NCBI GenBank assembly: GCA_017553665.1
Contig: JAFZKM010000279.1
Coordinates: 1 to 8,057, forward strand
Length of the DNA: 8,057 nucleotides
Direction: 5' to 3'
Source: Lachnospiraceae bacterium
GTDB taxonomy: Bacteria > Bacillota_A > Clostridia > Lachnospirales > Lachnospiraceae
Shown: in pieces, positions 4,141 to 8,057 of the stretch
Numbering within the stretch: position 1 is the first letter of the stretch
Layout of the letters: each line of letters opens with the position of its first letter
Position numbers and translations under genes: made by a program
The notes under the pieces: generated by a model
The model's input: the letters and a program-made list of their open reading frames with translations, nothing else
Databases searched by the model: none
Told to the model about the DNA's origin: nothing

Positions 4141-7002
4141 TTAGTCGGATACCGTGATATTTGTAACATTTGTTGTGGTAAGATCTCCGCTCAGGAGCTC
4201 TTCCTTATTCTCGTCATTAAAGTAGAGGCCGTAGACCTCACGCGCGAGTTTCGCGGCGTTCGCCGACGCGTATCCGTTCGGGATGACGATCGTCACGCTG
4301 ACCTCCGGACTCGAATACGGCGCGAATGAAATGAACAGACCGTGGCTGGGGTGAGTCAGCGAAACCTGCGCGGTTCCGGTCTTTCCCGCAACCTTGAATC
4401 CGAGATCTCCGTAAAGCGTGTTCAGGCTGTTCGCCGAGGTATTTACCACGTCGTACATACCCTTCTGAACGGCGGTCCACTGCGTATTGCTGTAAAGATC
4501 GATCTGATTGAATACCGTAGCGGAGTTATCGGTTTCTTCGCCGCTGTCCTTATTGACCGTTTTATCGACGATGGTCAGGTTAAATACCGTTCCCTTGTTC
4601 GCTACCGCCGTAACGTATCTCGATATCTGGATCGGCGCGAAGTTATGATAATAACCGATCGATGTACGTACCGCGTCCGTACTGGATATCGCGGGCATCG
4701 ATTCGGGAACTTCAACTCCCGATCTGTCTGCCAGACCGAACATCGCTGCGTACTTCTGTATCTTCGAGATGCCCAGCGAGTCGCTGTACTCTCCCTTCGC
4801 GTCGAGCGACATCTGGTAGCCGACCATGTAGAAGAAGTAGTTACAGCTGTGCTGGATGGCCTGCGTCAGATTGATCCAGCCGTGGTTACCGGGATACTTC
4901 CAGCATTTAGGCGAAGGATCGACGAGTTCGAACAGACCCTCGTCCTTGATCTTTGTCTGGGTGGTGATCACGCCTTCCGCCATTCCGGCCAGAGCCATGA
5001 GCGGTTTAAACGTGGAACCTGTCGCCGTCAGCTGCTGAGTCGGCCTGTTGAGCAGCGGCGTCGCATTGTTCGCGAGCAGCTTGCTGTAGTACTTCCAGTC
5101 GATCTTATTCGCGAGCATGTTGTTGTCATAGCTCGGATAAGTGACCATCGCAAGTACGTCTCCGGTGTTGACATCCGTGATGACGATCGAACCGCTGCAG
5201 GGCTCGAGAGCCAGCATACCGGGCGTGATCTCAAGATTCGTTATCTTCTCTTTTACAAAGTAGTAAGCTCCGATCCTGCCGTTCTTAAGGCGCTTATAAT
5301 CATTCTCGTTATACTCGAGAACGCCCTGGTCGTACAGGAGCAGGCACATGTCCTTGCCCGAGATCTTATAGTTGAAGATCAGGACTCTGTAGATCATCTT
5401 TTCGAATACCGTGTTATTATACAGTTTTTCGAAAACATATGCCATAAGCTTATCGTAAACTTCGTTATTTGTATTGTAATCGCTGCCGATGCCGAGCTTC
5501 GCCAGGTCGATCCACTGCATGTCGATCGCGTACTGCAGGAACTCGCTTAAGGATATCTTATCTTCCGTATAACTGATGTAAGTCTTGTCCTTCTGGTCGA
5601 TCAGATCCTTGCGGAGTACCTGATCCGACCTCAGCATCGAATAGATATAATCGATATAGCCTTCGTACTCGTCGGTCAGCTTGCTGTTGATCGTGGGCGA
5701 ATCATACGAAAGTATGTCGTGAAGCTTATCGAGCACCTGGCCCTCTTTTGTCTTATAGGTGCTGTATATCTTCTGCTCAAGTTCCGTAGCGTCATCGGCC
5801 TGGAAATGGCTGATATCGAGCACGCTGTTCGCTATGAAGGCGTTATAGACCTCGTAGATAGGGATCGTGATCTTACTCGCCGAATCTCCCTTTCCGCCAT
5901 AGCTCATCGAATTAACGATCTTCGAAAGAAGTATCGCCGCGATATTATTCTCAAGGATATGATAGCAGGCTATCTGCAGCTCACGGTCGATCGTGAGGTA
6001 AATGTCATCACCCGCTACAGGCGAAGACTTGACCGTCGAGGAAATGATCTTTCCCGAAACGCTTACCGAGAGCTCCTCCACACCGCTCTGTCCGCGGAGC
6101 AGCGAATCCATCTCTTTCTCAATGCCTGTCTTTCCGATAACGGTCGAGGTATTGTACATATCCTCTTCAAGATCCGCGTTCAGGGCTTCGGCCTCTTCCT
6201 CCGTGGCCTTGCCCGTATATCCCAGGATATGCGCGAAGAACAGGCTGTCGTTATATACCCTCGATGTAACCTGTCTTATCTCGACTCCCTTTAATTCGGC
6301 CGAATTCTCTTCTATCGCAGCTATCGTCACTCCGTCGACATCCGAGCAGATCGTAAACTGTGAATACTGCGGATACAGCGTTAACAGCGCGTATCTGACT
6401 GTCATTATCTTAAGTGTAAGGTCCGGCGGATATTCATCCGAGATGCCGAACATTGGAGAAGTTTTGTTTCCGTATTTGAGGAAATTGAAAACATCCTCAG
6501 CGGAAGCCTCGATCTGCTCTTCGGTCAGCTGTTTAACGCTTGGCAGACAGTAGGCGTTCTTTTTAAATCTCAGAAGCGAATTGCCCGTAAGATTAAAAGC
6601 AAACTCGCCGTTTTCGTCAATATAGATCGGGAAATCGAGTTCCAGCTCGTAGCCGTTGCGCTCAATGATGTCGATCAGCTTCGCTATCATCGCGTTGCGC
6701 TCGGCATTGCTGCTGTAATTCGCGCTGTTGCTCATTACAATGTTGTAGCTCAGGACGTTGTATGCCAGCAGATTGCCGTTGCGATCGTAAATATTGCCTC
6801 GAACGCTGTCATTGTACCTCAGGCGGTAGGACTGGTAATCGGAACCTGTTGCAGGCGTACCTTCTTCGGTCGCCACCGCGAGTATCTGCAGCGAATACAT
6901 CCTGCCGACCAGGATCGAGAAAAGCACGATGATCAGGATCGACAGATATACAAGCCTGGAGCTGAAGAGCTCTTTTAGTTTGTTTAAAAATGCATCAAAC
7001 AT
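4141..7002 (-). CDS. mrdA: Class B penicillin-binding protein 2 (peptidoglycan D,D-transpeptidase) with a large insertion
   Basis: This is a membrane-anchored transpeptidase that cross-links new peptidoglycan for elongation, acting with RodA. The protein has 953 residues; usual PBP2s have about 630-720. A single membrane anchor (residues 17-40) precedes the dimerisation/pedestal domain with R68-G-N-I-Y-D-R-N, G261-Y-T-G and G290-K-T-G-I-E. The transpeptidase domain begins near T337-IDREL. It carries S663-T-F-K666 (nucleophile and base), S719-C-N721 and K874-T-G-T877, so all catalytic motifs are intact. Between residues about 361 and 595 lies extra sequence rich in Tyr, Lys, Asp and Ile, inserted before A598-LEPCSGS. 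The insert resembles other clostridial PBP2s as I recall them and has no function I can name. D695, C700, H707 and C720 around SxN could form a zinc site. The start ATG overlaps the mreD stop (TGATG) and lacks a strong ribosome site, pointing to coupling. Confidence 0.93.
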   Translation of the reverse strand: MFDAFLNKLKELFSSRLVYLSILIIVLFSILVGRMYSLQILAVATEEGTPATGSDYQSYRLRYNDSVRGNIYDRNGNLLAYNVLSYNIVMSNSANYSSNAERNAMIAKLIDIIERNGYELELDFPIYIDENGEFAFNLTGNSLLRFKKNAYCLPSVKQLTEEQIEASAEDVFNFLKYGNKTSPMFGISDEYPPDLTLKIMTVRYALLTLYPQYSQFTICSDVDGVTIAAIEENSAELKGVEIRQVTSRVYNDSLFFAHILGYTGKATEEEAEALNADLEEDMYNTSTVIGKTGIEKEMDSLLRGQSGVEELSVSVSGKIISSTVKSSPVAGDDIYLTIDRELQIACYHILENNIAAILLSKIVNSMSYGGKGDSASKITIPIYEVYNAFIANSVLDISHFQADDATELEQKIYSTYKTKEGQVLDKLHDILSYDSPTINSKLTDEYEGYIDYIYSMLRSDQVLRKDLIDQKDKTYISYTEDKISLSEFLQYAIDMQWIDLAKLGIGSDYNTNNEVYDKLMAYVFEKLYNNTVFEKMIYRVLIFNYKISGKDMCLLLYDQGVLEYNENDYKRLKNGRIGAYYFVKEKITNLEITPGMLALEPCSGSIVITDVNTGDVLAMVTYPSYDNNMLANKIDWKYYSKLLANNATPLLNRPTQQLTATGSTFKPLMALAGMAEGVITTQTKIKDEGLFELVDPSPKCWKYPGNHGWINLTQAIQHSCNYFFYMVGYQMSLDAKGEYSDSLGISKIQKYAAMFGLADRSGVEVPESMPAISSTDAVRTSIGYYHNFAPIQISRYVTAVANKGTVFNLTIVDKTVNKDSGEETDNSATVFNQIDLYSNTQWTAVQKGMYDVVNTSANSLNTLYGDLGFKVAGKTGTAQVSLTHPSHGLFISFAPYSSPEVSVTIVIPNGYASANAAKLAREVYGLYFNDENKEELLSGDLTTTNVTNITVSD

Positions 7003-7505
7003 CAGTCTCGGTCAAACCTCTTAAAGAAAATGTTGCAGGAATTCAGGAACTTATACAGCAATATCGCGATAAGCACTGTATAGATCACCCTCGGGAACAT
7101 GAACCTGACCATGTAAAAGCCTATGTTCAGCTTACCCGACAGCAGGTAGAAGAACAGGTAATACATCAGGTTGTAAAACAGTTCGGAAACTCCCACAAGT
7201 ATAAGCGGTATCGTATAATCGTTCTCATCATAGAAACGATGCAGAAAGCCCGCCAGATATCCTATCAGCAGATACATCAGGGCAAAAAGTCCGATAAAGC
7301 TGCTGTAGGTGCAATCGATCGTCAGACCGCATATCAGTCCGGTGAGCATTGCGGGTATCCTTCCGCGCATGAACGCGACGGATACGACAAGTATGAGCAG
7401 AAGGTTCGGGACCACTCCGGCCAGCGCGATCGATGAAAACACGCTCGTCTGCAGCACATAAAGGATCACGGCTTCCGCTATCACAGCCAGAATTCTAATT
7501 ATCAC
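7002..7505 (-). CDS. mreD: Rod shape-determining protein MreD
   Basis: MreD is a small integral membrane protein of the elongation complex that links MreC to the RodA-PBP2 pair. The 167-residue protein is almost wholly hydrophobic, with about five or six membrane segments: a first helix ending in L18-Q-T-S, the conserved P33-NLLLILVV, G56-LICGLTID, then segments around 77-89, 98-118 and 130-152. It ends in a basic cytoplasmic tail (FFKRFDRD). The start is a GTG inside the end of mreC, giving an 11-base overlap, with only a weak GGGG 9 bases upstream; no ATG lies nearby in frame, so translation probably depends on coupling with mreC. The last base of its stop is the first of the PBP2 ATG. Hydrophobic families are weakly conserved, so context supports the name as much as sequence does. 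Confidence 0.9.
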   Translation of the reverse strand: MIIRILAVIAEAVILYVLQTSVFSSIALAGVVPNLLLILVVSVAFMRGRIPAMLTGLICGLTIDCTYSSFIGLFALMYLLIGYLAGFLHRFYDENDYTIPLILVGVSELFYNLMYYLFFYLLSGKLNIGFYMVRFMFPRVIYTVLIAILLYKFLNSCNIFFKRFDRD

Positions 7506-8057
7506 TTGAAACTACCCCGTCCAGATCCTCAAGCTGTTCCTTCAGCTCGGTTATAACAAGCACTGCCTCAATATGCCTGAAATCCACTACAGGCGTCAGA
7601 TAAGCTTCCTTTGACATCGTCGATGAATCTGTGCGGATATTGCTCACGTAACCGATCAGGATGCCCGGAAGGTACTTATCGCTTATATAAGATGTCACTA
7701 CTTCGTAATTGTCATAGATCTCGGCGTCCAGATCGATCATCCTGACATTGATGTATCCGTCGTCAAGGAGCTCAAGATTACCCGAAACGATACAGGTATC
7801 CGATGTGGTCAGGAACATGCCGCTGACCGAGCTCGCGTCGTCGATTATCGATCTGACTCTCGACCAGTTCTTTCCGACCTCGGCGATGATGCCTACGAGT
7901 CCGTTGCCGGAGATAACGTTCATATTGGGAAGGATGCCGTCTTCGCTTCCCTTGTCTATTATGAATTCATTACAGTAGCTGTTGGGCTCGCGGTTTATGA
8001 CCGTGGCCGCTACTTTATTGAAATCCTCATACTGCTGGTCCAGCTCATAAAGCTCCC
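7495..8057 (-). CDS. mreC: Rod shape-determining protein MreC, N-terminal part missing
   Basis: MreC is a bitopic protein whose extracellular beta domains dimerise and activate PBP2 in the elongation complex. Only the last 186 codons are in the window; the N-terminal tail, membrane helix and most of the coiled coil lie beyond the right edge. The first visible residues (ELYELDQQYEDFN) are the end of the coiled coil. The conserved core follows: V-I-N-R-E-P-N-S-Y, FIIDKGSEDGI, G-L-V-G-I-I-A-E-V-G-K-N-W-S, then a second beta domain with DAEIYDNYEVVTS, P-G-I-L-I-G-Y-V and H-I-E-A-V-L-V-I. The protein ends in an acidic tail (EQLEDLDGVVSSDN) and a TAG stop. The reading frame is open without interruption to the window edge. 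mreB is expected upstream, outside the window. Confidence 0.95.
   Translation of the reverse strand, partial: ELYELDQQYEDFNKVAATVINREPNSYCNEFIIDKGSEDGILPNMNVISGNGLVGIIAEVGKNWSRVRSIIDDASSVSGMFLTTSDTCIVSGNLELLDDGYINVRMIDLDAEIYDNYEVVTSYISDKYLPGILIGYVSNIRTDSSTMSKEAYLTPVVDFRHIEAVLVITELKEQLEDLDGVVSSDN

Noticed and set aside
4342..5550. A 402-codon open frame on the plus strand opposite the PBP2 gene
   Set aside because: It lies wholly inside PBP2, whose motifs are intact. Its translation is Arg- and Val-rich with no recognisable domain, as expected for an antisense shadow.
5719..6553. Two further plus-strand frames (5719-6294 and 6002-6553) opposite the PBP2 N-terminal half
   Set aside because: They overlap each other in different frames and show no domain or convincing ribosome site.
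1..8057. Mobile elements, CRISPR arrays, tRNA or rRNA genes, or a hidden defence system
   Set aside because: Coding genes of one operon fill nearly the whole window. No repeats of CRISPR type, transposase motifs, or RNA gene folds were seen.

Overview
The window is a single run of nine genes, all on the minus strand, transcribed from the right edge to the left. It is a cell-shape and division-site operon: mreC (cut at the right edge), mreD, a class B penicillin-binding protein (PBP2/mrdA type), minC, minD, minE, a SEDS polymerase (rodA type), mgsA (methylglyoxal synthase), and a lipoprotein D-alanyl-D-alanine carboxypeptidase cut at the left edge. No gap between genes exceeds about 70 bases. 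Two junctions are TGATG stop/start overlaps, mreC and mreD overlap by 11 bases, and no convincing promoter or terminator is visible, so it reads as one long transcript that starts beyond the right edge, where mreB would be expected.

The organism is most likely a rod-shaped member of the Clostridia, probably Lachnospiraceae or a close relative. This is inferred from Gram-positive style Shine-Dalgarno sites, a full MinC-MinD-MinE set beside mreCD and a PBP2 (Bacillus has no MinE), the enlarged PBP2 typical of clostridia, and an MgsA resembling the Lachnospiraceae type. Base composition looks balanced (near 50% G+C by eye).

Layout: 8057-7495 mreC C-terminal part; 7505-7002 mreD; 7002-4141 PBP2; 4116-3448 minC; a 70-base gap with a perfect hairpin; 3377-2595 minD; 2579-2304 minE; 2289-1069 rodA; a 60-base gap with a weak hairpin; 1008-613 mgsA; 613-1 carboxypeptidase.

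How they work together: MreC and MreD link cytoplasmic MreB to the membrane synthesis machine, in which RodA polymerises glycan and PBP2 cross-links it. MinC and MinD block FtsZ assembly away from midcell and MinE drives MinCD oscillation. The carboxypeptidase trims pentapeptides and so limits cross-linking. MgsA diverts dihydroxyacetone phosphate to methylglyoxal and is the metabolic outlier.

The window is mostly a known type of gene cluster. The points that deserve a second look are a ~235-residue insertion inside the PBP2 transpeptidase domain, a Cys/His/Asp set around its SxN motif that could bind zinc, an MgsA with Glu instead of the catalytic Asp, a lipoprotein form of carboxypeptidase coupled to mgsA, and the structured minC-minD spacer. 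I found no mobile element, CRISPR array, RNA gene or clearly new system.
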